DNA of 64,000 nt from Blastomussa wellsi (taxonomy: Eukaryota > Cnidaria > Anthozoa > Scleractinia > Plerogyridae), in NCBI GenBank assembly GCA_947652115.1, contig OX393570.1, positions 8,411,642 through 8,475,641 of the forward strand, read 5' to 3'. Positions 48,719 through 60,816 of the stretch are shown piece by piece (position 1 is the stretch's first letter; every line of letters begins with the position of its first letter). Under the pieces are notes generated by a model. That model was not told the DNA's origin and searched no databases. It worked only from the letters and a program-made list of their open reading frames with translations. A program made the position numbers and the translations under genes.

Positions 48719-51524
48719 ATGGACTCCTATTTTCGAAGCTACTTTGGTTGCGATGCATTTCGTCCATGGCAATGTAATGTTCCCCGGAATCCCGCTCCTG
48801 CTTTTAGAACGTGCTCCAGGAGCCGTGGATTTTGTCATGGACAAATCGAACACGTGCTGCCTGCGAACAACAAAACAGGAAGTCTTAATTGTAAGTACTT
48901 TCGAGCGTTTGTTTCTTGCCAATGTTTGTTGTGTGGTGGGTCGAAATATGTTTATTGTAAGCTTATTAATAGCAAAAGATCGTGAAAAATACCAGCTTGC
49001 ATGAGTCAGCTTTGAAAACATGAGCAAAAGCATGGAAGATTAGTGAATGCAGTGCCTCCGACCTTTCCACTCTAAATATTACGTCAAACGTTTCGCGACC
49101 TTTTCAAAACACTCCTTCCCATTATCCGGCTTTGCAGATCCTAGCAGTTGCTAAAGAACAGATATTTTAATACAATTTCTCTTTATCTGAATTCTAGTAA
49201 ATCAGGTAAATTGCTTAAGTAGTTAGAAAAATAAAAATTGCTAAAAATTTATCACAGTTACGTTTTTCTAAAATAAATGCCTGTTTATTAACTGTCAGTG
49301 TCGACATCAACAGCTATAGTTTTGTTTTATAGTAAAATATCGTAAAACAAAGATCACTGACGTTTAACCAACGACGCGCACAAAGCTATGACGTAATTTT
49401 GGGCCAATATTAATAATTATTAACTACTGAGAAGTGACGTAAATGGCTCGTAACTATGAAAAATATTGAGTTAAGCACGTACGAAACAGGAAACGTTCAA
49501 TTCAAATGAATCCTGCACCAATTACCGTAAAAATCCTGTTAAATTCAACAGGCCGAGTCAAAGTGCAAAACCATTCATAGACTTCATATGAAAATGAGTT
49601 TGCTTTGCATGAAAATGAACATGCAGGTAAAACACATTTTCATGTTCATGGCTTCGCCCTTAGTAGACTCGTTTTGAAAGTGAGGCAAAAGACAACTCTG
49701 AAATGATGTATCAAGTCTTAGAACTTTGGAAGGTGGTGAGAATTAAATAGTGTGACGTGCGGGGTGAGTGGGTTGATAGACAGACAGACAGACATGTTTT
49801 ACGTTTGTCTTATGCGGGTTGGTGTGAGTGGGTTGATATGGGGTTCACATGTTCATTGAAATTATAAATCAGCTGCACACACAAAACAATAGATTTAGGA
49901 GATTAAAATTAAAAGAAAATTTGGCAAACGAGTAACCTTAAAAAATGGGTTTCTTTTCCATGCATTTTGCTAAGAAAATAGCTAATAATTAAAAACGGTG
50001 AAATGTAATTTTGGGCCGGGAAGCCTGAAGAATATCGTTTGTTGTAGCGGATTCTTTCGTTATAAATGGGGCTCTTTATATCAGAGTTCCCCTGTATCTG
50101 ATGCTGCATCCTAACAAGGATGAAACAGTTGCCCATGGCTGTCATATGATAACTTGTCAATCAATTTTTTCATTCATTCAGTGTCCACTTCTTCATTCAC
50201 AGGTAATGTAACAAGATGTAATACTCCCGATGCATCTTTCCTCCGGCCGCACTTGACAAGCGAAGAATACGCTTATTGGAACAGCCATCTTAGCAGCCTT
50301 TCGTCCTCGTACGCATGCTCATGCGCATGCGCGTCCAATCCAATAAATAGGCCCACCATGACTTATCATCACACGGAGCCATCTATTTACGTCCGAAATG
50401 CCACAAGGTTACCTTGTGGACCTCCATTCGGTGATGGTCATGCGGTTCGCGGAAAAAGCACTGGTAAAAACGTCTGCAAGAATACAAGGTTTGCCCCGAA
50501 GTCTTCGGTTCTCGAAAAGATTGTATCGACAATCACCTCTGAAAGAATGGAAGCAAACGTTCCCGTCTGTCACTATTCAAAGAACACGAGTTCTAATACG
50601 AGAAGCATCGGTGAACACATTTCCAAGGACAAAGAAGGCGTCGAACCTCCTTCCTTCCAGGAAAGATCAATCCCAGTCCTACGCCAAACAAGAAGCAGCT
50701 CTCCTAAAAGATTCATCAGCTCTCACGATTCAACTGAGGGCCATGGTGCTCATCAAACATTATCCGCAGAATCGAGAAGAAGAATAAGTGAACGGTACCT
50801 GTGTGGAGATAAAAGCTTTGACGAAAATACTTCTGCTCTTACATCACTGACCCGTAAAGACAACGGCAAAACCGAATCCACTAGAACATTTAGCCAACGT
50901 TCAGGTTTGGGATCGGCTGACTTCCAGTCAGTTAAAAGAAAATCCAAAAGTGTATCAGAACATGCAGAAGGAAACTGCAAGCGACAATGCTTTGGGGATG
51001 ATGAACATGGAATTAAGCAAGCTGAGGTACCAAACGACACCATAGATTTGAATGACACTTTGATAAGCTTCCTAAGTGTGCCTTTTCCAAGGGGCACCTG
51101 CCACGCCAAGAGCACAAGTTTCAAGATTGATGAGGCACGTGGAATACGAAGATCACGAGGAATGAACAGGTCACGTGGGATGACAAGAAAACCTGCTCAA
51201 GACCGGCGTACAAGAAATGACATCAATGGCGCCAAGAATACCAACCTTGAACCCGGAAATAAAACAATTAAAAGACCTCAACCAAAGACTGTGCCAACTG
51301 CTGGCCTTGCTCTTGCGGTTAAGTCACATTGTGGGGGCCAGGCCCCAAATGATGGAAAGGTCAGTGGTGACGTAATCAACACCGGGAAGCCTGTCCAGCG
51401 AAAGCTATTGAAGAATGCGAAATCATCCCTTTGTGGCAGTTATGCTTTAGATTACGAATCTCTGCCAAAACTTATAAGCGTCCTTTCCTCGCCCATGGCT
51501 AAAGTTGTATCGAATTTAATTTAA
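48719..51524 (+). CDS. gene D: unknown Ser-rich disordered protein of the local family
   Basis: Two coding exons. Exon 1 is 48719-48890, from an ATG (MDSYFRSYFGCDAFRPWQC...) to donor AATT|gtaagt in phase 1. Exon 2 is 50203-51524 after ttcattcacag, also phase 1, giving about 497 residues. A second in-phase acceptor at 50182 would add 7 residues. The second exon opens with a Cys-rich run (YACSCACAS), is basic and Ser/Thr/Asn-rich, carries KRK clusters (SVKRKSK) and has tandem R-S-R-G-M repeats near 51150-51180. It ends with the family LP box SYALDYESLPKLISV just before the stop. Unlike A, C, E and F there is no coiled-coil segment. A possible extra 3' exon after ttcctag at 51843 was considered but is not needed. 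The function is unknown. Confidence 0.7.
49553..49690. repeat. foldback repeat in intron of gene D
   Basis: The arms GAGTCAAAGTGCAAAACCAT and the inverse of ACTCGTTTTGAAAGTGAGG, with CATTTTCAT internal pairs, match an element at about 28455-28600 and more weakly 640-731. Confidence 0.55.
51435..51485 (+). other. family box in gene D: SYALDYESLPKLISV
   Basis: Aligns without gaps with AFDYDNFPQILSV of gene E and AIDHSSLPKIVAV of gene C. Confidence 0.75.
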
Positions 51525-52352
51525 CGACATAAACCAAGAGAACACGGTTTTTTCTCGCAATTTCTCCAAACTAAAACCAAAGTTACTCCACGCATCCAAT
51601 GACAAGACTGAAATAAATAGCACGCTGAGCCAATCAGATTGTAGTGTTGGCCAGTAAGATAGAGTGGACCATTAGCTAACGAGAAAAACTTTTCAGTACT
51701 GAATATTTAGTGGTATTAAGAGTACGACGTAAGCTTTTTTTATTTAACCTGGTCTGGTCCATAATACATTTTAAATCATTATTAGACTGTTTCTGAAGGC
51801 AAATTCGCTACGTCAAAATTAAGTTTACGTTCTAATTCCTAGGATATTCGCAGACAAAAAGGATGTTTTCACTCCCAATGGTATTGCCGCTTCAACGAAG
51901 TGCTACTTGACCCGAAAGATCTCAGGCGGATAGAGTACGTTCTACCGAATTGTTTTTACTTTTGATCAAATGTGTAATATAGTTATGAAGGCAAAGACCA
52001 GCGAGAACATCTGCCAATAAATTTTAATGCAACAATATTTATTATATTAAATTTTATAGTTCTCTCTTTTTTGAACTGTGGTGGTAGAAAATAGAAGTGA
52101 AACTAAAATAAACAATTTACAAAATAACTCGTAGTGTGGCTGTGTTTTCGTGTACACGTGGCTGCGTTTTATTACACGACTAAAATTGTTCTAATTGTGC
52201 TAATGTTTAAAACCTTACCTGGAGTCCATTTTTAGCCTTTCTAGAGCATGACTTAATCTCAAGTTTTGTAACCGCGGAAAGACACGCCGGATTGAATGAG
52301 TTGCTGACGTGAAAGGTTTTCCCGCGGTTACAAAACTCACTTACGGTCGTGG
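51525..52352. other. 3' flank of gene D
   Basis: Likely 3' UTR and spacer. AATAAA occurs at 51612 and 52016-52021. A splice-flanked frame at 51843-51962 (acceptor attcctag, peptide SQWYCRFNEVLLDPKDLRRI) is open to a TGA, but I cannot link it to a gene. A hairpin at 52264-52338 (GTTTTGTAACCGCGG and complement) abuts the GPCR pseudogene. Confidence 0.4.
52016..52021 (+). terminator. candidate poly(A) signal for gene D
   Basis: AATAAA about 490 bases beyond the gene D stop. An alternative AATAAA lies at 51612. Confidence 0.35.
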
Positions 52353-52977
52353 GAGCTACTCACAGATCTCGTCGTGTACGTCTCGATCGCCAACGTCTGT
52401 GTCATGAGCCTTGATCGCTTGACTGCTGTAGAGTTGCCAATGAGGTATCAGACACTGGTGGCTCCGCGAGTTTAACTGTGACTTATTTTAACCTGGGTCG
52501 TTGCCGCCATTATTTCAGTCATTCCACACTGCTGGATGTTTGCTGAAGCTGGCGCTGTAATCGTGAAAATAAACAGAACACCCGCGCGCGCAACTTTTCG
52601 CTTTCGAGCTGCTACCTTGCGCAGTTATGGTGGTAGTCCATGGACGTATCTTTCTAATACGTCGAAAACACTCTCGGCAAATTATTCTGCAAAGAACTCA
52701 GCAAAATGCAGAATCTAATTCAAGTGGAAACAGGGAACGACCAAACAATAGAGCGGAGAAATGCTTGGGAGCTATTACAACGTTGGTGTTTTTTTATGTA
52801 GTTTGCTGGATTTTCTCCGCGGTGTTAACATCGTGCCATTATTTTGAAATGTGTGAAGTTTCTCGATCAGCTGTGTTAGCGACATCCTTACTGGTATATT
52901 TAAACCCAGAAGTAAATGCGTTAATATGTTTGTTTTTGAAGACTGACATTCGCAAAGAACTATGGAAGTTGTTTTGA
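52353..52977 (+). pseudogene. rhodopsin-family GPCR pseudogene (TM3-TM7)
   Basis: Starts inside TM3 with YVSIANVCVMSLDRLTAVELP, where DRL stands in the place of the DRY motif. Two in-frame stops (TAA 52473, TGA 52479) follow, then a TM4-like LILTWVVAAIISVIPHCWMF. A shift of frame before LPCAVMVVVHGRIFLIRR (end of TM5) leads into TM6 (AITTLVFFYVVCWI) and TM7 with NPEVNALICLFLKTDIRK, the NPxxY-region equivalent, before a normal stop. TM1-TM2 are missing; a foldback element sits just upstream. Cnidarian genomes carry large families of such intronless receptors, many decayed. The ligand is unknown. Confidence 0.85.
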
Positions 52978-54783
52978 CTCATTCTTAGGACTCTTATGTT
53001 AGAGATTTTAAGTTGAGAATCATCTTCCAGGGAGCGGAAGATCAGTTGATTTAATTTAAATCAAGTTCTTTTGAAAACCTACTATTGAACTTAAAAATGC
53101 CAAGTTAATCAGTCGAATCTCTCGAGGAATGAATTCTCCCTTTAACTTTTTGAACAGAAATATATTTTTCAGACTTTTGCCGCCCAGAATCCTTGAGCGC
53201 TACCTTTAACGACCGAACTCGTTGCGCGCGCAGTGTCGCACTGTTGTGTCGTCACCGTGCGCCACGTGTGTAACGTACCGTTGTGCATCATACGATTCAT
53301 GATACCAACGGTCATTTCAAACGGATAACGAAATTCGCGAACAGGCATGTTATACTTCATAGCGCTGTTAAAAGTAGAAGTTTATTGAAGTAAAGAGATA
53401 GAAAACAAACACCGTCGAACGGCAGTAGTAAATTGAAGGTGAGTTTAGATATTTTCTCACTAACTTCTGACTTCCTATTTCGATAGTTAAATAACTTTTG
53501 CATGGTTGTGATCAACGCGGCAATAATCAACCACTTTCTTTAAACCCACTTAGCCCTGTGATGTTTATGGAAGCAAAAATCATTATGTTACCAGATTTTT
53601 CGATAAAGGTAGCATAACAGAGCGGAGTCTTATTAAACTAGGGGTTAGCAAAATAGAAACTGATAAATTCGCATGCAGAATTTCTAATTTGACCAAAGGC
53701 CATTAATGTTATGCTGCCCAGCTGCTTTTTCACTTTTTCTAAAGAAAGTCATTTTTGTCATTATCATACTTACAAAACACGACCAATTATTGTTAATTTT
53801 CAGAAAAAAGAAAATCTAGTCGGTTTAACGTTTTGCTGAATAATAGGCTTGTTTTCGGAGAAGAAGTTCTTCAAACACTCCACTTAAGCATGATGCAGAT
53901 ACTGTCCTGAATTTAAATGATTATGACAGCTCGGTGATAAACGAACCAACTTTGTAGTTGCAAAACAATTTCATTCAAAATTCTAAGAAGAAAATTATTT
54001 GTCAGTGACTTAAAAATTATTGCCAGATAGAAAAAAGCTTTTTGTATATACCGTATAACTGCAATTTTTCTTGTAGCTTTTTTATCATGCTGCAGTATGA
54101 AGATATTTTCGCTCTATTTAGAGGAAAGCTTTCAAGTTGGTATTTCCTGACAATAATGATGTTTCCTTATAGCAAAACAGGATGTTGCTGAACATTTATG
54201 CAAATATTGAACCATCCTCATTTTTTGTTAGCCATTTTAATAATACTGAAACTAATTTCTATCAGAATCCGCTTCTAGCTGGCATACTAAGTACTGAGGG
54301 AGTGACACGCTTCTTCACTTCGTCCCTGAAGGGATCTCTCGGCGTTCGATCTAGCTGCTGTCAGAACTCTGGTAAGGATTCTTCATGGACTTGGAATCGT
54401 CTTTAATGCGCCATATTTCAACCCATGGGAATACAGTAATTAATGCTTTATATGTACTGAGGACGTCTTAAACCTTAGTTTATAGCCCGGATAGCTTCTA
54501 CGGTTTATTTTGGTAGCGCGCGATCGAAACAAACAGCGAAAGCCGCGAAACCGGAAACCACTTCGAAGCTCAGTTTCCAGTTTCCGGTCTCGCTGCTTAT
54601 TTCGATCGGGCGCGCTACCAAAAAATAAACCGCCAGCTACGCAGACAATTAGTTTACTCTTAATTATTTGTAATAATCTTTGTAATAAAGTCTGATCCAT
54701 TTATTCAGAAGTATATCAACTCTCGTACGATTGTAATTCTGCTGGTTCGAATTCTCTAGTGTACCAGCGGGGGAAAAAGCCAC
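52978..54783. other. intergenic between GPCR remnant and gene E
   Basis: AT-rich, with the foldback at 54502-54632 and no convincing coding frame. The upstream part of the gene E transcript may lie here; an acceptor-like attctctag occurs just before its start codon, suggesting a 5' UTR intron. Confidence 0.4.
54502..54632. repeat. foldback element
   Basis: GTTTATTTTGGTAGCGCGCG (54503-) and CGCGCTACCAAAAAATAAAC (to 54631) flank inner GGAAACC / GGTTTCC-type pairs. Confidence 0.75.
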
Positions 54784-57700
54784 ATGGATATAACATCTGC
54801 CTCTGCTTCAACCCGTTACGCTCAAAGAAAATCCTCTTCCGGGGCAAGCCCGGTAACCTTACCAATGCACGGTTCCACTAACTCACAAGTAACAACCGCT
54901 GGTAAGTCAATTATTTTTTAAGCTCGGTAACGAAACCCGCGCAGCGTGCCTCAAGTTCAGAAATAAAAGCTAGGTATATAGTTTTTAATAAACCAGAAAA
55001 AAAAACAGGCGAATAATCCACCGTAAGGAAAAAGATGGCCATACATAAAAAAACACGTTTTCAAATTGAGAAAACCTTAAAATAACTGTTACAGTTTTTC
55101 TAAGTTTAACAGACACCGAAAAACAAAATTAATAAACCGTAAATAGGCATTGATGCCTACATCTGAGAAAGTCCAAGACGGTTACGAAACATAAACTTGA
55201 AAAACAAGAAATGGCAAATCAGTTTTTTTCTAGTTGCGTCAGCCATAACGTGGAGGTGATGATACAATTATTTTCAGTACTTTATGTCTCTCCAGTTAAT
55301 GTTCCTATTGTCCAAAGTTCCCTTGGTGATCCCAGTCTTCAGCCATCTGCACTGGTATTTCATTCAGGGATTGCATTCGACTACGACAATTTTCCGCAAA
55401 TTCTGTCCGTGTGCTGGCCTGTATTCAACTACCAAAGTGGCATGTCTGTGATAGCACGTGACGGCCCCGAGCGAGGTGTAACACAAATGGCTACAAATGG
55501 AATACTAACTGCCAGCAATCAGTTGGCGGTTGCAGGGTCGCCCGTTTTTACGTGGGACCCATGTCGTAATGAGCCTGAGGACCCTGTGATCAGCACGCTT
55601 GACAGAAAGGCACCAATAGGAACAACAATAGGTAACTCCTGTGGGATCCAGCCTGAAACATTCACCATTAGCGTTTCTGACTGCGTTCAAAACACATCCG
55701 CACTTCAACAAAATACAACCTCAGGGCTACCTGACAATGAAAAGCAAAGTGTTTTGAAAGAGCTGGACATAATTGGTCAAGTTAACAATGAGGAGAAACC
55801 CGAACAGGCAGGCTGCAGCACTGCACCAAAACAGCGACTTGATGGGAGTGACTGTGAGGCATCAAGGGAGAGGAGGATTTTGATGAGTTCTATAGAAAAT
55901 AGCCAGTTCGAGGATGGTAAAAAGGTAAGCTTTTACATCTATTTTTCACGGTAAACAGCTTTGCTTATTTCACGGCCCCAGCTGACAGTGGGAATGGGAA
56001 TCTTTTCTGGTATACTTGCCAATGTAGAAATCTTCAGTTGACATTTGGGTGCATTGCAACACTACATAATATATTCTTTATCCAAAAATTGTTTGCTCTA
56101 AAAATTTCCTCTTTTTGAGGCCTTCAACTCTAGAGGGAAATTTAGGTCCAAATATAAAGAGATGTTTGTATCTGTTCTCAGGGCAAAATTCTGCTTCTGC
56201 GTCTCTACAGTATCGCCCACTACCTCTCCAAAGAGACTTGTCATTGGTTCTTAAAACAATAACTAATTGGTACTGGAAGAAGACAATGGAGTGAAGGGGT
56301 ATAGTGGCTAACTCTCTCTACCCTGTGAATCCCAATGGAGAGTCTAGCGGACAATACCCAGCCGTCATTCCAACTAGAGCGACGATATTGTTGAACAGTT
56401 TTCCCCGGACTACTAAAAAAGATATTTTAAATTAAACGGGAGGCTACGACCCGCGAATCAAACCCTTACCGTGCCAAGTGGCCCTTGCTGCCGGAGATTA
56501 TCCCAGTTCCTGTTGCATTAAGCCGCTAAAATATAGGAATATTTCTACACCCCCCTGGGGTAGGGTTCCCCACATCCTTTATTTTGCAGGTACTTATTTA
56601 TACAACTGGGTGGAGGGAGGCACTGTGAGAGTTAAGTGTCTTGTCCTAGAGCACAACGCAGTGCCCCGGCCAGATCCGCCTGATCCGGAGTCCAGCGTGC
56701 TAACCATTAACCCAACGCGTCTCGAGGCAATAAAAGAACCATTTTTTTATGCCCATGATCATAGAACGGAAATTGGTATCTATTTTTCACATACCTACAA
56801 TAGAGTACTTTATTTATTTCAAATACTCACAGAATCGGAAGCTCTAAGTATCACGCATCAAGTTACTGTTATGGCTCGTAAGCTGATATGTAAAGATTTT
56901 GACAACGCGTGTTATGTTTGCAGGACTGTAAACCGACATCAGAAATCTCTTCTCTGGTTTCGAGCTCCGAGGTGAAGGCGATGGACAATGCTCCGATTGC
57001 AGTAGAAGTTAACGCTAATTTGTCGGGCAACATTTCAGATGAATCATACCTATTTTCTGCTCCTTCTCCTCACCAGAGCGATAGCAATATTAACCATTCC
57101 ACAGGAAAAGTGAAGAAAATTACTTTGAAAAAAGAGAATGACAAGCAAGAGCATGTGTGGGACCTTATCACCAGAATCCGATTCATTAAGAGTCGACTCC
57201 ATCGCGCGGAATCCGACTACAGGAAAAAACGGATGCTGAAGACTATTGTTGGATTGCAGAAGCGAGTCAAATCTCTAGTCAAAGGCACGCAGAGAGAAAA
57301 GGAGGACCCGGCTGCTGGACAACAAGGGACGATTGGTGATAGCAAAACACTTCAAGGCCAGGAATTAGCAGAAAATGACAAAAATGTAGACTTTGAGTCA
57401 AAAGGAACGTATGCGGCTGATCAAGAGCTGCAAACTGATAACGTGATCATGAATAAAGGTAAATTTGGAAAGAAGGAGGGATAGAGTATTCTAGGATAGC
57501 AACCTGAAACATGCATTCCAGTGGATTTCGGAGCAATAGCCTTCTCCCGCTGCCTGCCTGCTGTCCTCTCCTCTGGTAAAGTTGAGGAGAGCAGCATGCT
57601 GAAGATGAACTCTTTATTGTTCCAATAGCTAGTGGGAAGTGGGTAAAGAGGATGGGTGGGGAGATTTTCGGCCTTCAGGCCTTTAATTCTTCTAAAAATT

Positions 57701-60520
57701 GGCCGGGAGGCCAAACTAACTATGCCAAATTCATTTCTTTGTAGAAGACATGTCAGTTTTACACGATACTCATCAATCTTCGACAGATTCTTCAAAGGAC
57801 ACCACAGGACAGAACTTGGAGGACCAGCATAACTGCGAAAAACTGACCGTTGAATCATCATCTGCCATCAATGTCAACCACAGTGATGCAAAAAAACAGG
57901 AAACGAATACAGCAGATGAGGTGAATTCTAAAGAAGGCTATATCAGTCAGGAGGAGCGTGGGAGCTTGATAGACTCAAATGGAGTGGATAGCCTCTCTGT
58001 AAGGCTTCCTTGTGGAATCCGATTGGACTGTTCACCTTGTGGAAAGAGGACTGCTTCTTCGTCTGATTCTGATGAAAACGATTCACATAGACGTAACAGC
58101 ACCACCGCTAAGAAATTGAAAAGACTATCTCTTTCGGACGAGGTTGTAAAGGACAGAATTGGCACTAGATTCGAAGATGAGACGCTCAATACTCGCACTG
58201 TTGCACAACTTGATGGCGCTCTGGAAGGCTTGGTGTCAAATGAAAGAAAGGAATATACGAAGAACGTAAAACCTGACGCAGAAAAGCCATCACGCATTGA
58301 AATGACCGACCTACTGGTCAGGAAAGAATTTATCCTTAGCGACACAGACGATGATGCACAACTCAGTAACACAGGCACATTTCTAGAGGTCAATGCAGAG
58401 AACAATAGGGAAGTACCACTAACTACTCTAGTGAGCGAGGAATTGCAGCTAAAAGAAAATGATAGACAAGCTAACGAAGGCATTATCAAAGGTAATTTAA
58501 TTTCTTCATGTTACTGAATGTGAGAATCCATAAGGGGTAACAGTTCTGTACTCGAGAGCTGTTTAAAGGTGATGTTACGCGAGACCACGCGAGGCGTGTA
58601 ACATGGTGCGCTGGACGATTTTTAACACAACAAGGTGAAGCTGAAGGTGCAGTTGCGGGAATGCGATTCAAAACCTGCAACATTTTTACCCGAATTTTGT
58701 TGGAATTGGCTCGTGCAATACCCTTATCGCGGACTTTTAACGCAACATCGCGTGATATTAGCGCACGCTCGGGCAGTAAGCATGCTGAGGTTGTGTTAAA
58801 AATCGTCCCGTGCAGCATACCGTTGCTACATGTTGTTGCAACAATGTTGCGTTAAATGTCGTCTCGTGTATTAAAAACATAGACTAAAAATTGCCGTTAA
58901 AAATCGTCGTTCCAAATCGTCCCGTATAACAGCGCCTTAATAACTTTAGACTTTTCACAGATGTTTGTAAAGTAGTGCTGTGAATCAGAGGAGGTTGGAC
59001 ACGGATCGCAAGGTATCATGGGGCGAATTAACGAGTCGAGTGCTGTTCCATTCAGTTGCAACGAACCTTCAAGCAGTGAGGATCTCGAGTGACCACACAT
59101 TTTAGCTACAGTAAGGACTGAATCGGCCGGGATCGCCGTTTATATCATCTCTTTTGACTGGTCGTTGTTTATTTTGAACTAATCGTCACAGGTTTCATCC
59201 CAAACGTAGCTTTGATCAGCTGATCGATTCAAAGGCTCACCGGCAAAGCGCGCGTGGCTAAATTCCACAGAGAATTGGAACGTTTTCGATCGGAGCCACT
59301 CAAATGCAAGAAAAGCACGATCATCCCTGACCGACTGCCGTTTTTAGGCATTGTGCCCATATCTCGTGATAGCAAGGACTGGTGATCGTTGCGGTATCGG
59401 GGATGGAAACGGAATAATGAATAATGAATAACGTCTTAAAAAAGAAAATGAATAAGGAATATTTAGGATTTGGACTTTCGGAATAAAGAATAATACAGAA
59501 CGATGGAGTGCGATAGCCTAAACGAAAAGAATAGGTTTTTCTTCAATAGATGGTGAAATTTACTTGCCAAGAACCCTCTCGATATTTGCTCTAAAATCGA
59601 ACGCGTTGAATACACAACGTGAATGAAAGCGGGATATTGGACAGTCCCTCGAGGAATTCGATTAACAACAAAATCAATACAGCTAATTGTAAGAAAAAGC
59701 AATGTGCAGTAATTTGAATAACGTACCTTTCATTTCGAATATTTTGTTAGACTAAAAATGTAGCACATCTTGAAATAAATGCAGATAAACTCTTGATTTC
59801 TTGCGTGTGTTCGTTTCCTCTGAGAAGAGCAACGAATAGAAGCAGTGACGTGATTGGTCAATTACTTCTACCAACATGCCTTTCGGTCCGCGTCCAACCT
59901 CCTCTGACTGTGAATAACCTGCTCTTAGTAACTGAAAAATTTGTAAGACAGGGAAAAGTTAAGGTATGACAGTCAACTTCCCGTTTTGGTGTATTTCTTG
60001 CGACGATGAGGTTTCCTTAACTGAACTTGAAGAACTTTGAAGTGTTTTCTTAAACCGTTGCCTCAAAGCGTTGCAAAGAGACGGGGTAATCTTAAATATA
60101 TCTCTCTTAAATTCTCTCATTTAATCGATAGATTGCGATACTTTTTGTGGCGGAATCAACAGCACAGATTGTGCAAGTGCCAATGGAGACGTCGAAATCA
60201 TGGACGAAATATCACCTAAGTTTACGCAAATACCAGAGAATAACCCTTGTTCCGAGGAGACGCAAGACATCACATTCAATGCATGGCCAGAAGAAGCCGA
60301 TAACTTGAGTGAATACGAAGATCATTGCAGCTCTGCACTAGAGAGAAGTCTCCATGACAACGAAACGCGAGGTTTTACAAGTCCTGCTATATATAATCCC
60401 AGTGGAAGACAAGAAGACGTTGATTTGATGCAGAGTTTGCAAATTCGCGAGGCCAGAATTCTGAATCTTACCCGAAAAAGAGAGAGGCTTTTAAGTCTGA
60501 CAGGGTTTAAATTAAAGTAA
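54784..60520 (+). CDS. gene E: unknown acidic/Ser-rich disordered protein of the local family, five exons
   Basis: Exons 54784-54901, 55278-55924, 56924-57458, 57745-58491 and 60168-60520, about 799 residues. All junctions keep frame: phases 1, 0, 1 and 1, with consensus donors (gtaagt, gtaagc, gtaaat, gtaatt). Acceptors are good except the last (aacagcacag), which is moderate. Exon 2 has an alternative in-phase acceptor at 55296. The protein starts MDITSASASTRYAQ. The family LP box GIAFDYDNFPQILSV is early (exon 2). The basic coiled-coil-like segment SRLHRAESDYRKKRMLK is in exon 3. Exon 4 is acidic and Ser-rich with KLKRLS and CGKRTASSSDSDEND. The last exon ends with a second short helix-like segment (LMQSLQIREARILNLTRKRE). 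The Cys/His run and N-box of A and C are absent. The function is unknown. Introns 2 and 4 carry SINE and TIR elements. It is convergent with gene F. Confidence 0.75.
55367..55411 (+). other. family box in gene E: GIAFDYDNFPQILSV
   Basis: Shared LP box, here near the N-terminus instead of near the C-terminus as in C and D. Confidence 0.7.
56445..56723 (-). mobile_element. SINE in intron 2 of gene E
   Basis: The minus-strand head GTTGGGTTAATGGTTAGCAC, then GACAAGACACTTAACTCTCA and CACAGTGCCTCCCTCCACCC, and a tail AACAGGAACTGGGATAATCT match the SINE at 2311-2603. The open frame at 56478-56975 over it is not a gene. Confidence 0.75.
58593..58829. repeat. foldback in intron 4 of gene E
   Basis: GGACGATTTTTAACACAAC (58613-) pairs exactly with GTTGTGTTAAAAATCGTCC (58790-), with imperfect extension outward. 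Confidence 0.75.
58981..59909. mobile_element. 929-base TIR element in intron 4 of gene E
   Basis: The ends are GAATCAGAGGAGGTTGGACA and the inverse of CGTCCAACCTCCTCTGACT. No transposase frame was seen inside, so it is non-autonomous. Confidence 0.6.
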
Positions 60521-60810
60521 ATTTATGTAGATCAATTTAATGCAAGTTTGCAATGCAGTTTTTATACTATTGAATTGGAATACAATGCTTTTGTTCCTTT
60601 TCTTCGATATAGCATGTAAGTTGTGCTTCTTGTTCCCTTTCTATTTAACAAACAAACGCTTTTTAGTTGCTGCTTAGGTTGTTTTTCCCTGGAAGTATTT
60701 ACATTGCAATGGCCACTAACCCGGATGGAATCTACTCGACAGTAGTTCTCGATATGCTTTCTCGCCAGCTTAAACTCACTGTACGAAATTTCAGGTTAAA
60801 CGTATGCATA

Positions 60811-60816
60811 AATAAA
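60811..60816 (+). terminator. candidate poly(A) signal for gene E
   Basis: AATAAA about 290 bases beyond the gene E stop codon. Confidence 0.4.

Noticed and set aside
48543..49004. 153-codon frame with hydrophobic stretches
   Set aside because: Overlaps gene D exon 1 in another frame; the splice phase supports the MDSYFRSYF frame.
51843..51962. splice-flanked terminal exon (peptide with SQWYCRFNEVLLDPKDLRRI)
   Set aside because: Gene D already ends with a stop, two frames are open, and no donor partner was found; kept only as a note on the 3' flank.
56478..56975. 165-codon open frame on the plus strand
   Set aside because: Most of it lies over an inverted SINE in intron 2 of gene E; only its last part overlaps a real exon, in the wrong frame.
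57421..57861. 146-codon minus-strand frame
   Set aside because: Antisense to exons 3-4 of gene E and the intron between them; no family features.
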